Assembly: GCF_000407145.1 (NCBI RefSeq)
Contig: NZ_KE136473.1
Coordinates: 124,001-188,000 of the forward strand
Source of the DNA: Enterococcus caccae ATCC BAA-1240
GTDB taxonomy: Bacteria; Bacillota; Bacilli; Lactobacillales; Enterococcaceae
Direction of reading: 5' to 3'
DNA: 64,000 bases
The position numbers and the translations under genes were made by a program. The notes under the pieces were generated by a model that had not been told where the DNA came from, did no database searches, and was given only the letters and a program-made list of their open reading frames with translations. Positions 16,762-25,950 of the stretch are shown one piece after another; within the stretch, counting starts at the first letter, position 1, and every line of letters begins with the position of its first letter.

Positions 16762-17487
16762 GTGATAAATTTAACAGAAATAACGGAGAAAATGTCTCCT
16801 AATCAAAAAATCAATTATGATCGTGTATTACAAAAAGTTATTGCAGAATGGGAAAAATCAGCGATACGTCCGACTATTTTGTTGCATAGCTGTTGCGCAC
16901 CTTGTAGTACTTACTCACTTGAATATTTGACGCAATATGCAGATGTTACGATTTTTTTTGCTAATTCAAATATCCATCCAAGATCAGAGTATCATCGTAG
17001 AGAAATCGTGCAACAAAAATTTGTAGAGGATTTTAATAAACAGACAAAGAATCAAGTCCAATTTTTATCTGCTCCATATGAACCGAATAAATTTATCAAA
17101 ATGGTTCAGGAAAAAGAATTGACAGAAGAACCAGAAGGTGGCAAACGTTGTTCGGCCTGTTTTCAGATGCGCTTAGATATCGTTGCGGAAAAAGCACAAG
17201 AGTTAGGCTATGACTATTTTGGAAGTGCGTTAACGCTATCGCCAAAGAAAAATAGTCAATTGATCAATGAAATTGGGATCGATATTCAAAAATTTTATGC
17301 GATTAATTATTTGCCAAGTGATTTTAAGAAAAACAATGGCTATAAGCGTTCAATTGAGTTATGTAAAGAATATGATGTCTACCGTCAATGTTATTGTGGT
17401 TGTATGTTTGCAGCAACCAAGCAAGGTATTGACTTAAAATCTGTCAACAAGGAAGCAAAAGAATTTTTGGCAGAACAAGAAAAATAA
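16762..17487 (+). CDS. queH: epoxyqueuosine reductase QueH
   Basis: About 242 residues with the QueH (former DUF208) pattern: LLHSCCAPCSTYSLEYL (tandem Cys), ANSNIHPRSEYHRR, RCSACFQMRL and a C-terminal CYCGC, which supply the iron-sulfur and metal ligands. It performs the last step of queuosine synthesis, reducing epoxyqueuosine in tRNA. GTG at 16762 lies 8 nt after GGAGG; a TTG at 16759 is the alternative start. The pathway partners queA (left edge) and tgt (34.5 kb) are also in this window but unlinked. Confidence 0.93.
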   Translation: MINLTEITEKMSPNQKINYDRVLQKVIAEWEKSAIRPTILLHSCCAPCSTYSLEYLTQYADVTIFFANSNIHPRSEYHRREIVQQKFVEDFNKQTKNQVQFLSAPYEPNKFIKMVQEKELTEEPEGGKRCSACFQMRLDIVAEKAQELGYDYFGSALTLSPKKNSQLINEIGIDIQKFYAINYLPSDFKKNNGYKRSIELCKEYDVYRQCYCGCMFAATKQGIDLKSVNKEAKEFLAEQEK

Positions 17488-17490
17488 TAA

Positions 17491-17535
17491 AAAAGAGAGT
17501 GATCTTCAGGTAACAGGAGATCATTCTCTTTTTTG
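17491..17535 (+). terminator. terminator after queH
   Basis: AAAAGAGAGTGATCT pairs with AGATCATTCTCTTTT across a short loop, followed by T residues. Confidence 0.92.
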
Positions 17536-17541
17536 CTATGT

Positions 17542-17560
17542 ATATAGTTTAAAACTATAT
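17542..17560 (+). promoter_or_regulatory. MET-box operator upstream of metE
   Basis: A perfect 19-bp palindrome ATATAGTTTAAAACTATAT. It matches the MET-box (TATAGTTtnAAACTATA) recognised by MtaR/MetR-type LysR regulators of methionine genes in Lactobacillales. It lies just upstream of, and touching, the -35 region of a promoter with -10 TATACT (17582-17587), the usual place for an activator. Confidence 0.85.
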
Positions 17561-17592
17561 TTAATGATAGAAAATAAGTGTTATACTATGTA

Positions 17593-17610
17593 ACTTTATC
17601 ATGATAAAGT
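17593..17610 (+). promoter_or_regulatory. 18-bp palindrome in the metE leader
   Basis: ACTTTATCATGATAAAGT is a perfect palindrome a few bases after the predicted transcription start and 30 nt before the metE start codon. It could be a second operator or a small RNA hairpin; no known binding protein was recognised. Confidence 0.5.
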
Positions 17611-17639
17611 AGTTGAAATACCTTTGAAGGAGGAAAAGT

Positions 17640-19904
17640 ATGAAGACATCGATTATTGGGTTCCCACGTGTGGGAGAGTTGAGAGAACTAAAATTTGCGA
17701 CAGAAAAGTATTTTAGGAAAGAAATATCGGCAGAAGAATTAGAAGCAACAGGAAAAGAGTTGCGCAAAAAACATTGGCAGTTATTGGTCGATCAGGGAAT
17801 CGATTTTATTCCAAGTGGTGATTTTTCCTTTTTTGATACGACATTGGATGCAGCAGTTTTATTAAATATCGTGCCTAAAAAGTACCAAGCGTTACAATTA
17901 TCACCATTAGAAACTTATTTTGCTTTAGCAAGAGGTTATCAAGGTGCCTCAGGAGATGTGACGGCATTGGCGATGAAGAAATGGTTTAATACGAATTACC
18001 ATTATATGGTTCCGGAAATCGATGATGATACTGAACTAAAACTTGTTGGAGAGAAACTATTTACCACTTTCAAGGAAGCAAAAGAAGCTGGTATCAATAC
18101 GAGACCAACAATAATAGGGCCGTTTACTTTATTGAAATTAGCAACCTATCATGGAACTAAACAAGCAGTTGATTTTTATGAGGATGCGATTATCGCCTAT
18201 GCTCAGATTTTTGATCGCTTGGCAGAAGCTGGTTGTCAATGGCTTCAAATCGATGAGCCAGCTTTAGTTTTAGATTTATCGCCAGCTGAAGTTCAACAAT
18301 TTAAGAACGTATATCAAAAATTATTGGTTAAAAAAAGCACTCTAAAGATATTAGTTCAAACGTATTTTGGAGACGTTCGAGATGCGTACAAAGAATTGAT
18401 CGATTTAGCATTTGATGGAATTGGTTTAGATTTTGTAGAAGGAAGAAAAACACTAAGATTACTTGAAAAATATGGTTTTCCTGAAAACAAAATATTATTT
18501 GCTGGAATTGTAAACGGAAAAAATATCTGGAAAAATAATTATAAAGAAACTTTAACGCTACTTGAGAAACTTCAATCATTTGGTGAGATCGTATTGAACA
18601 CTTCCTGCTCATTGCTTCATGTGCCGTTTACATTGGTAAATGAAACAGGATTAACAAAGAAAGTGACAGACCATTTTGCATTTGCTGTAGAAAAATTAAC
18701 TGAATTAAATGATTTAAAGCAAATCATTGCAAATAAAGATGAAAACCAACCATTATTAAAAGCGAATCTTGACCTATTTGCTCAAGAACGTTTCTCTAAA
18801 AATGACCATGTTTTACAGCAAATCAACGCGTTGACAGAACAAGATTTTATTCGCGTGCCGTCACTAACGGAACGTGCAGTTGTTCAAAAAGATACATTGA
18901 AACTACCGATTTTGCCGACCACAACGATTGGCTCTTTCCCCCAAACAAACGAAGTCAAACAAAATCGGGCAAAATTTAAAAAAGGTGAAATCACTGAAGC
19001 GCAATATACAGAGTTCAATAAAATAAAAATCGCAGAATGTGTCGCTTTTCAAGAAGGAATCGGGTTAGATGTTTTAGTTCATGGTGAATTTGAGCGTAAT
19101 GATATGGTGGAATATTTTGGCGAAAGTTTAGATGGTTATTTGTTTACTGAGAAAGCATGGGTTCAATCATATGGCACTCGCTGCGTAAAACCACCAATTA
19201 TTTGGGGAGATATTTCACGCTCAAATCCAATTACTGTGGCGTATTCAACCTATGCCCAAACGTTAACTGATAAACCGATGAAAGGAATGTTGACAGGACC
19301 TGTAACAATTTTGAATTGGTCATTTCCTCGTGAAGATATCAGTATAAGAGAGTCAACGTTGCAATTAGCTTTAGCTATTCAAGAAGAAGTACTGGATTTG
19401 GAAGCCAATGGAATCGAAATTATTCAAATCGACGAAGCAGCATTGCGAGAAAAACTACCATTACGTCAAACTGACTGGCATTCTGAGTATTTAGACTGGG
19501 CAATACCAGCTTTCCGTTTGGTTCATAGTAAAGTACAACCAACGACACAAATTCATACACATATGTGTTATAGCGAATTTGCGGATATTATTCAAGATAT
19601 CGATAATATGGATGCTGATGTTATTTCATTTGAAGCTTCCCGTTCAAATTTTAAAATATTAGATGCTTTAAAAGCAATCGATTTTCAAACCCAAGTAGGG
19701 CCTGGGGTTTATGATATCCATTCACCGCGTATTCCTTCGGTAGAGGAAATCGAAACCACGCTTCGCAATATTTTAAGTAAATTATCTGTTGAAAAAGTGT
19801 GGGTTAATCCTGATTGTGGACTAAAAACACGTGGTGTGTTAGAAACAGAAGCTAGTTTGAAAAATTTAGTCCTCGCAGCAAAAAAGGTACGTGGAGGGGT
19901 GTAA
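17640..19904 (+). CDS. metE: cobalamin-independent methionine synthase MetE
   Basis: A 754-residue enzyme transferring the methyl group of methyl-tetrahydropteroyl-glutamate to homocysteine. The N-terminal domain starts [20 protein letters not shown]. The C-terminal catalytic domain has [10 protein letters not shown], the zinc-binding [10 protein letters not shown] (His and Cys) and [10 protein letters not shown] (Cys). Length and motifs are full. It is followed directly by metF, which supplies its methyl donor, and both are preceded by a MET-box. Note [10 protein letters not shown], the usual substrate loop. Confidence 0.97.
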   Translation: MKTSIIGFPRVGELRELKFATEKYFRKEISAEELEATGKELRKKHWQLLVDQGIDFIPSGDFSFFDTTLDAAVLLNIVPKKYQALQLSPLETYFALARGYQGASGDVTALAMKKWFNTNYHYMVPEIDDDTELKLVGEKLFTTFKEAKEAGINTRPTIIGPFTLLKLATYHGTKQAVDFYEDAIIAYAQIFDRLAEAGCQWLQIDEPALVLDLSPAEVQQFKNVYQKLLVKKSTLKILVQTYFGDVRDAYKELIDLAFDGIGLDFVEGRKTLRLLEKYGFPENKILFAGIVNGKNIWKNNYKETLTLLEKLQSFGEIVLNTSCSLLHVPFTLVNETGLTKKVTDHFAFAVEKLTELNDLKQIIANKDENQPLLKANLDLFAQERFSKNDHVLQQINALTEQDFIRVPSLTERAVVQKDTLKLPILPTTTIGSFPQTNEVKQNRAKFKKGEITEAQYTEFNKIKIAECVAFQEGIGLDVLVHGEFERNDMVEYFGESLDGYLFTEKAWVQSYGTRCVKPPIIWGDISRSNPITVAYSTYAQTLTDKPMKGMLTGPVTILNWSFPREDISIRESTLQLALAIQEEVLDLEANGIEIIQIDEAALREKLPLRQTDWHSEYLDWAIPAFRLVHSKVQPTTQIHTHMCYSEFADIIQDIDNMDADVISFEASRSNFKILDALKAIDFQTQVGPGVYDIHSPRIPSVEEIETTLRNILSKLSVEKVWVNPDCGLKTRGVLETEASLKNLVLAAKKVRGGV

Positions 19905-20771
19905 ATGAGAACAGATACCTTGTTCAAAGAAAAGACTGTCTTTTCCTATGAAATTTTTCCACCTAGACGAACAGCACCGATTGATACGATTTACCATACA
20001 TTGGATCGTTTGAAAGGACAGCAACCTGATTTTATCAGTGTGACGTTAGGGGCTGGTGGAGCGGGTGCTAACTTGAGTACTGCGGATATTGCGCAAAAAA
20101 TTCAAGACGAGCAATTTTTACCAAGTGTGGCGCATTTGCCAGCTGTAAATTTTTCAAAAGATGAGATCCTAGTTATTTTAGAAGAGTTAAAACAAAAAAA
20201 GGTAGAAAATATTTTAGCGTTAAGAGGGGATCTTTTGCCGGAGAAGGAACCTAAAAAAGACTTTTCCTATGCGAATGATTTAGTCACTTTTATTCAGGAA
20301 CAAGGGGATTTTAACATTATTGGCGCTTGTTATCCAGAAACTCATAGTGATGCAGCCAGTTCTGTTGAAGATATCAGAAATTTGAAAAGGAAAGTTGATT
20401 GTGGAACAAATCAATTAATCACACAATTGTTTTTTGATAATAACTATTTTTACACATTCAAAGAAAAGTGTGATATTGCTGCTATCGAAGTACCAATTCA
20501 AGCTGGAATCATGCCAGTTGTTAATAAAAAGCAAATTGAACGTATGGTCATGATGTCTAATGTGACGTTGCCAACGAAATTTTTAAAAATGATGGAGCGC
20601 TATGAGCATAATCCAGAAGCTATTCGGGATGCAGGTATTGCGTATGCTATCAATCAAATTGTTGATTTAGTTGCACAAGGAGCAGATGGTATCCATCTGT
20701 ATACGATGAATAATCCGTACGTAGCACAAAAAATCAGAGAAGCAACGCGGAGCTTATTTGATGCATCATAG
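19905..20771 (+). CDS. metF: 5,10-methylenetetrahydrofolate reductase MetF
   Basis: A 288-residue flavoprotein with FSYEIFPPR at the N-terminus, FISVTLGAGG, NILALRGD and ITQLFFDNNYF, all conserved in MetF. It reduces methylene-THF to 5-methyl-THF for MetE. ATG follows the metE stop immediately, and its ribosome site (GGAGGGG) lies inside the metE 3' end, so the two genes are translationally linked. Confidence 0.97.
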   Translation: MRTDTLFKEKTVFSYEIFPPRRTAPIDTIYHTLDRLKGQQPDFISVTLGAGGAGANLSTADIAQKIQDEQFLPSVAHLPAVNFSKDEILVILEELKQKKVENILALRGDLLPEKEPKKDFSYANDLVTFIQEQGDFNIIGACYPETHSDAASSVEDIRNLKRKVDCGTNQLITQLFFDNNYFYTFKEKCDIAAIEVPIQAGIMPVVNKKQIERMVMMSNVTLPTKFLKMMERYEHNPEAIRDAGIAYAINQIVDLVAQGADGIHLYTMNNPYVAQKIREATRSLFDAS

Positions 20772-20803
20772 ATAATAATTCTTATGATGATTGGTTAGAT
20801 TTA

Positions 20804-20850
20804 GAGTGTGACTCAAAACAGATTCTTAGTTTTGGGTCACACTCTTTTTT
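20804..20850 (+). terminator. terminator after metF
   Basis: GAGTGTGACTCAAAAC pairs with GTTTTGGGTCACACTC (20829-20844), followed by TTTTTT. The rest of the 560-bp gap to 21333 is AT-rich and holds only the promoter of the next operon. Confidence 0.95.
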
Positions 20851-21170
20851 ATTTTCACAAGATCATTATGTGGACTATGATCGAATTGATTTTAAAACAA
20901 TTGGTGGATGATTAAAATGTTCCCTATTGTTTTTTTGAAAATTAATTAAATAACATTTCGTTTATGAAGTTGTTTTATGGACTTTGAAAACAATTATTTT
21001 TTTTTTTTGAATAAACCACCGGGTGTATTTATTTATTTTGTTATATATATGTGTAAAACATTGATTTTAAAGGTTTTTTAGCTTTTTATCTCAATGAAAA
21101 AAATCGTGATAAGTTTTTTTATTTTTTCTAATTTAGTAAAAAGAATTATATTTGAAAAATATAAAATTTA

Positions 21171-21199
21171 TTGACATGAAAAATAACAATAGGTATAGT
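21171..21199 (+). promoter_or_regulatory. promoter of the SipW/matrix operon
   Basis: A consensus TTGACA (21171-21176), exactly 17 bp, and TATAGT (21194-21199). The leader to the first start codon is about 130 nt. The strength of this promoter suggests that control, if any, is by repression or in the leader. Confidence 0.85.
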
Positions 21200-21333
21200 T
21201 TACATATGGGTGAAAATAGTATTTTAAAACACACATATATATTTCAGTTCTTTTATCTATTTATATTAAGAATAATGAGTGAATTAAAAGAGGTCAAAGA
21301 CGCTAATATTGAAGAAGTGAAAGGAGATTGTCT

Positions 21334-22251
21334 ATGCCAAAAAAAACGCCTGTCCGAAAGAATGGTCGTTCTAAATACGAAAAGGCTGGGCGGAGTAATT
21401 CCAGACGCTCTCGAGATCAGACATATGCAGAACCCAAAAGGCTATATCTGGATAACGAAAGATATGATGAACGTGTTGTTCGAAAGCGACCACGGCCGAA
21501 AATACGAAATTCTCATAATGATTTTTATGAAGAGTCTGGACCTAGACGTTTGGAATATCAAGAGGCTCCTCGTCCTCAGCAAACTCGTCGTCCGATTCCA
21601 ACAAGGAGAATGAGTGATGAGTATAATAGGCGACCTCGCTCACAGCCTGTTGCTAAAAGCCCAGGTGTCTTGGTGTTTTCTTTTATAAGTAATTTAGTAT
21701 TTTATGGTGTTACGATCGGGATTGTCTTGATGGCCGTTATGTTCTCGTTTAGTTCAAAGTCGACAGCATCGATTTTTGGTTATCGATTTTACACAGTTTT
21801 GACTAATTCTATGGTTCCTCAAGAAAATGGCCCAAAAGGTGGCTTTTATGCAGGGGATGTCGTCATTGTTAAACTTATGGATGGTGATAAGGTCAAAAAA
21901 GACGACATTGTAACATTTGCTGTCGGTGATGGTTCACGCTATTTGACTCATAGAATGGTAGAACGTATGGATGAATTGAATGGAAAAAAAGGCAATTATT
22001 TAGTTACTAAAGGTGATGCTAATAAAAGCAATGATCCGCCCATAACTTCAGATCGTGTATTGGGTAAGGTAGTCTTTGCGGTGCCAAAGATAGGTAGTGC
22101 TATCGAGTTTGCTCGAGAAGAATTTTGGGCTTGTCTAGTTTGTATTCTTTCATTGTATGGATTCTTTTTAGTATTGAAGTCCTATCTATTTACATCGGAT
22201 GAAGATTTAAATGAGAGAAGAAAAAAGAGACGAGCACTATACGAAAGATAA
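21334..22251 (+). CDS. sipW: SipW-like type I signal peptidase
   Basis: A 305-residue membrane peptidase. The catalytic core has LTNSMVP (Ser nucleophile), YAGDVVIVK, and LTHRMVERM, where His replaces the usual Lys, as in the ER-type/SipW group. Transmembrane segments lie at about 112-140 and near the C-terminus (about 270-290). The first 105 residues form an unusual Arg/Pro-rich, presumably cytoplasmic extension. I start at ATG 21334, which has AAAGGAG at proper distance; a TTG two codons earlier sits too close. SipW-type peptidases process the special signal peptides of TasA/CalY/BsaA matrix proteins, several of which are encoded next. Confidence 0.9.
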   Translation: MPKKTPVRKNGRSKYEKAGRSNSRRSRDQTYAEPKRLYLDNERYDERVVRKRPRPKIRNSHNDFYEESGPRRLEYQEAPRPQQTRRPIPTRRMSDEYNRRPRSQPVAKSPGVLVFSFISNLVFYGVTIGIVLMAVMFSFSSKSTASIFGYRFYTVLTNSMVPQENGPKGGFYAGDVVIVKLMDGDKVKKDDIVTFAVGDGSRYLTHRMVERMDELNGKKGNYLVTKGDANKSNDPPITSDRVLGKVVFAVPKIGSAIEFAREEFWACLVCILSLYGFFLVLKSYLFTSDEDLNERRKKRRALYER

Positions 22252-22323
22252 TATTAACACTTAGCTTTATCTTACAAAGCAAGTGAGAATATACATTAAT
22301 TTTAAGTAGGAGGATTATTAAAG

Positions 22324-23574
22324 ATGAAAAAAAACAAAAAGAAAAAGTTGGTGGCAGCTTCTGGATTGGCTTTACTAGCCTTTCTCGCAGGTACTTTTGC
22401 TTGGATTAACTCGCAAGATCAAAAGATTAACCGTGTGAGTGCATCTGCATTCAAAGATGACAGCGTGAGCGTAGAAGAGAATTGGAGCCCTGTAGATATC
22501 ATTCCAGGAACCGAAACAACTAAAGAAGTAACGGTTAAAAATACCGGAAGTGGACCAGTATTTGTCCGCATATCTTATGAAGAAGTATTGAAACATTTGA
22601 AGGGAAAAGGTGATGTGACAAACCGAGACACAGGCTGGACAGCTAGCGCAACACCGAATCCATTAGCAGATGATGTTCCTGTGGGATATGACGGGGCTAA
22701 GTATGTAAATGGCACAAGTAACTATAAAGATGTGACAAGCAAGGTAAAAGATGCTCAAGGAGCTGCTTTACCAGCTGGTGTAAAAGTCTATGCAAAAGGT
22801 TCAGTTACTAAAAACCCTGTGACAAATTCAGAGGTTACTACATTCAATTATTCAGCATTTTTTGAATATGCAACTGGAAAATACCAAGCAATGGAAACAG
22901 ATGTATCTGTATCAGGCGGAAATAGTGAAAATTCTCTAGTGGAAAATTGGGATTTTGTTATGTCCAAAGCTAAATATTCCGTTTATAGTGGTGGATACAA
23001 ATATGTTGTAACAAACTGGGCGGCATCTTCTCTAGAAGGGGCATCAGAAGAGGCGACAAAAGTAAAAGCTTCTTTATTGGGAAGTGCAGGTAAAAAATAT
23101 GATATAGAATATGACTATACAAAAGCAGCATTAGGTCTTTCGGAGATTCCAGCTGTAACAGTAGCGACAGCCGCTGACCAAATTCCAGTAGCTAACTCAG
23201 ATAGAAAAGGCGTTCAAGCAGATAAGGCAGCTTTAGATGTTAGTGGGATAAATATTGAATATGGTACAGAAATTGGAACGACTAAAGATTTGAAGAATGA
23301 TAAATGGGTTTATAACAATGAAGACGGCTATTTCTATTTTAGTAGTCCACTTAACTCTGGCGAATCGACACCACAGTTATTGAAAAAATTAGTATTTACA
23401 AATGAGATTGGAAAAGAATATACAAATGCAACCTATGATTTGATTGTCAAAATGGAATCTATTCAAGCAACTAAAGAAGCTTTATCTGATAGTACTGGTT
23501 GGAATTTGAACGGAGCAGATGGCTCAGAAACTAAAAAAATCGCAACATATTTAGATGGACAAGCAGTAAGCTAA
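22324..23574 (+). CDS. SipW-dependent biofilm-matrix protein, BsaA/TasA-like
   Basis: A 416-residue exported protein. The N-terminus has a Lys-rich start, LVAASGLALLAFLAGTFAWI, then NSQDQKINRVSAS, the SipW-type signal with F/YAW(I/F) near the cleavage region. The mature part opens EENWSPVDIIPGTETTKEVT and VKNTGSGPVFVRISYEEV, a beta-sandwich pattern shared with BsaA-type matrix proteins. It is the largest of the matrix-like proteins and probably the main subunit. RBS AGGAGG is 10 nt before ATG. Function in biofilm or surface fibres is inference from the family and the adjacent peptidase. Confidence 0.82.
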   Translation: MKKNKKKKLVAASGLALLAFLAGTFAWINSQDQKINRVSASAFKDDSVSVEENWSPVDIIPGTETTKEVTVKNTGSGPVFVRISYEEVLKHLKGKGDVTNRDTGWTASATPNPLADDVPVGYDGAKYVNGTSNYKDVTSKVKDAQGAALPAGVKVYAKGSVTKNPVTNSEVTTFNYSAFFEYATGKYQAMETDVSVSGGNSENSLVENWDFVMSKAKYSVYSGGYKYVVTNWAASSLEGASEEATKVKASLLGSAGKKYDIEYDYTKAALGLSEIPAVTVATAADQIPVANSDRKGVQADKAALDVSGINIEYGTEIGTTKDLKNDKWVYNNEDGYFYFSSPLNSGESTPQLLKKLVFTNEIGKEYTNATYDLIVKMESIQATKEALSDSTGWNLNGADGSETKKIATYLDGQAVS

Positions 23575-23615
23575 TTTTTAATTGATATGAATAAGAAACA
23601 GGAAGGGGAAAAACG

Positions 23616-24341
23616 ATGCAGCAACAATCAATGCGAAAACGTCTATTAGTTCTGGTTTTGTATAGTTTTTCAAGTATTTTCATCACCTTTACCAGCGGAA
23701 CGCTACTAGCTGTTGCCAGTCAAACCCTTCCTCCAGGAGTGATTATTGGCGATGAGACTGGGATATCTGCTTCTTCTGAAGGAGAGTACTATGTTGACTT
23801 GCCAAATGTCCTACCTGGAGAAAGTTATGAAAAGACCATCACGATTCGTAGTATGGATGTAAAAGAGCCTTTTGAGTTAGGATTAGTGGTTACTCCAGAT
23901 TCAAGCAAAGGAGCAATCGATTTTAGCAAACAAATAAACTTAACTTTGTCTCTGGATGGAAAAAAATTGTATCAGGGTCCATTATTAGGGAACGAAGAAT
24001 TTGATTGGACTGTCCAGCCATTGATAATAGGAGTTTGTGAATATGGTAAAGATCAAATTTTAACTGCCACATTTGAAGTAGATAAAGATCTGACACTTGC
24101 AGATCATAAAGAAGAAAGCCAGTTGCTTTATCATTGGACGTTTGTTGCAACAAAGAATCAGCCTAAGTCAACTGATAGCAGTACAATCTCACCAGAGAAA
24201 CCAAAATCTACCGGCATTTTTCCGATGACAGGTGAAGAAGTCAAAAATTTGATCTATAAAACATTAACTGGACTTTTGTTAGTATTAATTACGATTTTAT
24301 TATGGAAAAAACGTAAAGAAGAACAAGGTAAAGTAGATTAG
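23616..24341 (+). CDS. secreted protein with sortase-type anchor (FPMTG)
   Basis: 241 residues: an N-terminal signal peptide (about 1-34, ending LAVASQ), a beta-rich domain beginning LPPGVIIGDETGISASSEGE, a Ser/Thr/Pro-rich stalk, and a C-terminal cell-wall sorting signal with FPMTGE followed by a hydrophobic helix and KKRKEE. FPMTG departs from LPXTG at the first residue but keeps the TG core. It probably tethers the matrix made by its operon partners to the cell wall. No sortase gene lies in the window. Confidence 0.8.
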   Translation: MQQQSMRKRLLVLVLYSFSSIFITFTSGTLLAVASQTLPPGVIIGDETGISASSEGEYYVDLPNVLPGESYEKTITIRSMDVKEPFELGLVVTPDSSKGAIDFSKQINLTLSLDGKKLYQGPLLGNEEFDWTVQPLIIGVCEYGKDQILTATFEVDKDLTLADHKEESQLLYHWTFVATKNQPKSTDSSTISPEKPKSTGIFPMTGEEVKNLIYKTLTGLLLVLITILLWKKRKEEQGKVD

Positions 24342-24357
24342 AGGAAGGGGGAAGCAA

Positions 24358-25200
24358 ATGAGTAGAGGGAAAAAATTATTGAAAATAATTAATCAAAATA
24401 AACCTTTTTTGGCAGTATTTTCTTTATTTTTAAGTCTATTGCTTGTAGTAGGAAGTACTTACTCGTGGATTACCTATAGTGATGAGAAAATCAACACCAG
24501 TAAGTCAAATGCTAAAAAGCTTTCCGCAATAATTGAGGAAACTTTTACTCCAAATCTACAATGGGTACCTGGCAAAACAACAACAAATGAATTATCAGTA
24601 AAAAATAACGGACAAATACCAGCTATAGTTCGCATCTCTTTGTATGAGTTCTTTGCTCAGTTTGAACTTGACATGACTGATTCTGCAGGTAATGGCAGTA
24701 GGAAAATTGTAAATCATTCAAGCGGTTCTGATATGCAGGTAGAGGATGTTTCAACTTGGGCAAAAAAGAATACATATAAAGTAGCTTCTGGGAAATATTT
24801 TACAGCCTCAGAGGTCTATAAGGGAGACATAAGCAATCCAAATACAGCGTATGTTTATAAGGGGAATCGACGGGTCGATAGTCTTAGCTATCTAACGATT
24901 CAGTTTAATGATAAAGATATTTATGATGAGAAAAATAAGCCGATATCTGGGAGAAAAAACTACTGGTATTATTCTGATGGCTATTTTTATTATTCAGAAG
25001 TATTGCAGCCTAAAGAAAAAACCAAACAATTGGTTCAAAGTGTCGTGTTAGAGAAAAATATACCTAATCAGTACAAAGGTTCTTTATATCAGTTAATTCC
25101 TGTTATGGATGCTCATGATAGTACAACGTCTCTATTAAAGGATTGGAAAATTACTTCCAACTCGTATGTAGAAACGATGTATCGTGGAAAAGTTCATTAG
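24358..25200 (+). CDS. SipW-dependent secreted protein (minor matrix subunit)
   Basis: 280 residues with a SipW-type signal (FLSLLLVVGSTYSWITYSDE), then AIIEETFTPNLQWVPGKTTT and SVKNNGQIPAIVRISLYEF, the same E-W-PG-T...V.N.G..P..VRIS layout as the 416-residue protein upstream, so it is a paralogue. The C-terminal half has DGYFYYSEVLQPKEKTKQLV, again matching the larger protein (DGYFYFSSPLNSGEST). It lies 16 nt after the anchor-protein gene with RBS GGAAGGGGG. Confidence 0.8.
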   Translation: MSRGKKLLKIINQNKPFLAVFSLFLSLLLVVGSTYSWITYSDEKINTSKSNAKKLSAIIEETFTPNLQWVPGKTTTNELSVKNNGQIPAIVRISLYEFFAQFELDMTDSAGNGSRKIVNHSSGSDMQVEDVSTWAKKNTYKVASGKYFTASEVYKGDISNPNTAYVYKGNRRVDSLSYLTIQFNDKDIYDEKNKPISGRKNYWYYSDGYFYYSEVLQPKEKTKQLVQSVVLEKNIPNQYKGSLYQLIPVMDAHDSTTSLLKDWKITSNSYVETMYRGKVH

Positions 25201-25212
25201 GAGGGACTCAAG

Positions 25213-25833
25213 ATGAAACACAAGAAAAAGTTTGGACATATTTTCTGGATAGTGCCTGTGATAGTTGGATGCTTAGTTATAGGTAGTGTTGTAGCGTATG
25301 CTGCGATGATGGTAAGAGAAGAGAAAGTAGATCTTTTACAGATTGGAGACCTTCAAACGAAAGTGAGTGAAGTTTTTAGTGAACCAATAACAATTTTACC
25401 AGGAACCTCAATTGAAAAAAAAGTAGCTGTAGAAAATACAGGAACAATCAACCAATTTGTTCGAATAATGGTCCAACCAGAAATTCGTTTAGAAAGTAGT
25501 GAAAGTACTCGTTTATTCCCTTCAAAAATTGGGTCGGAAATCCTTTTAGACTTGAATAGTCCTTATTGGAAATTAGGAGAAGACGGGTATTATTATTATT
25601 TAGAAGCGTTAAAACCAGGTAGATCGAATAGTACAGAAACCTTATTTAAGCAAGTAACTTTGAAAAAGGAATTAGGAGCAGAATACCATAAAGCAACTGT
25701 TAGTTTGTTGGTGAAAGTTGAAGCGATTAATTGCACAAGATATGCTTATCGTGATGCTTGGTGGCAAGGAATTGTCCCTAGTAATGGAGAACTGCGAGTG
25801 ATCGACAATCAATTAGCTAATAAAGCAGAGTAA
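25213..25833 (+). CDS. SipW-dependent secreted protein (short matrix-like paralogue)
   Basis: 206 residues: an N-terminal hydrophobic segment (about 10-32), then KVSEVFSEPITILPGTSIEK and VAVENTGTINQFVRIMVQPE, the E-PGT-VxNTG-FVRI pattern shared with the two paralogues upstream. The later GYYYYLEALKPGRSNSTETL again follows the family. RBS GGAGGG precedes ATG. It is the third matrix-type protein of the operon and may be a minor or capping subunit, which I infer only from size and order. Confidence 0.75.
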   Translation: MKHKKKFGHIFWIVPVIVGCLVIGSVVAYAAMMVREEKVDLLQIGDLQTKVSEVFSEPITILPGTSIEKKVAVENTGTINQFVRIMVQPEIRLESSESTRLFPSKIGSEILLDLNSPYWKLGEDGYYYYLEALKPGRSNSTETLFKQVTLKKELGAEYHKATVSLLVKVEAINCTRYAYRDAWWQGIVPSNGELRVIDNQLANKAE

Positions 25834-25950
25834 GATAGGCGCATGGAATATTCATTCCGTGCTGGCCTTTTTACGTTCAATACGCATGAAATGAGTGTTT
25901 TCAATGAAGAAATCATTGATTTGATGAGTATTGAAAAGAAGGGGGATAAA

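Noticed and set aside
21152-21613. 153-codon frame overlapping the start of the SipW-like gene, with an internal ATG at 21276
   Set aside because: It overlaps most of the basic N-terminal region of the peptidase in another frame, its ATGs lack ribosome sites, and its composition beyond 21330 is that of an out-of-frame shadow.
25843-25950. 36-codon N-terminal extension of the DUF5057-like protein
   Set aside because: No ribosome site before ATG 25843, and the signal sequence starts properly at 25951 after GGGGGAT.
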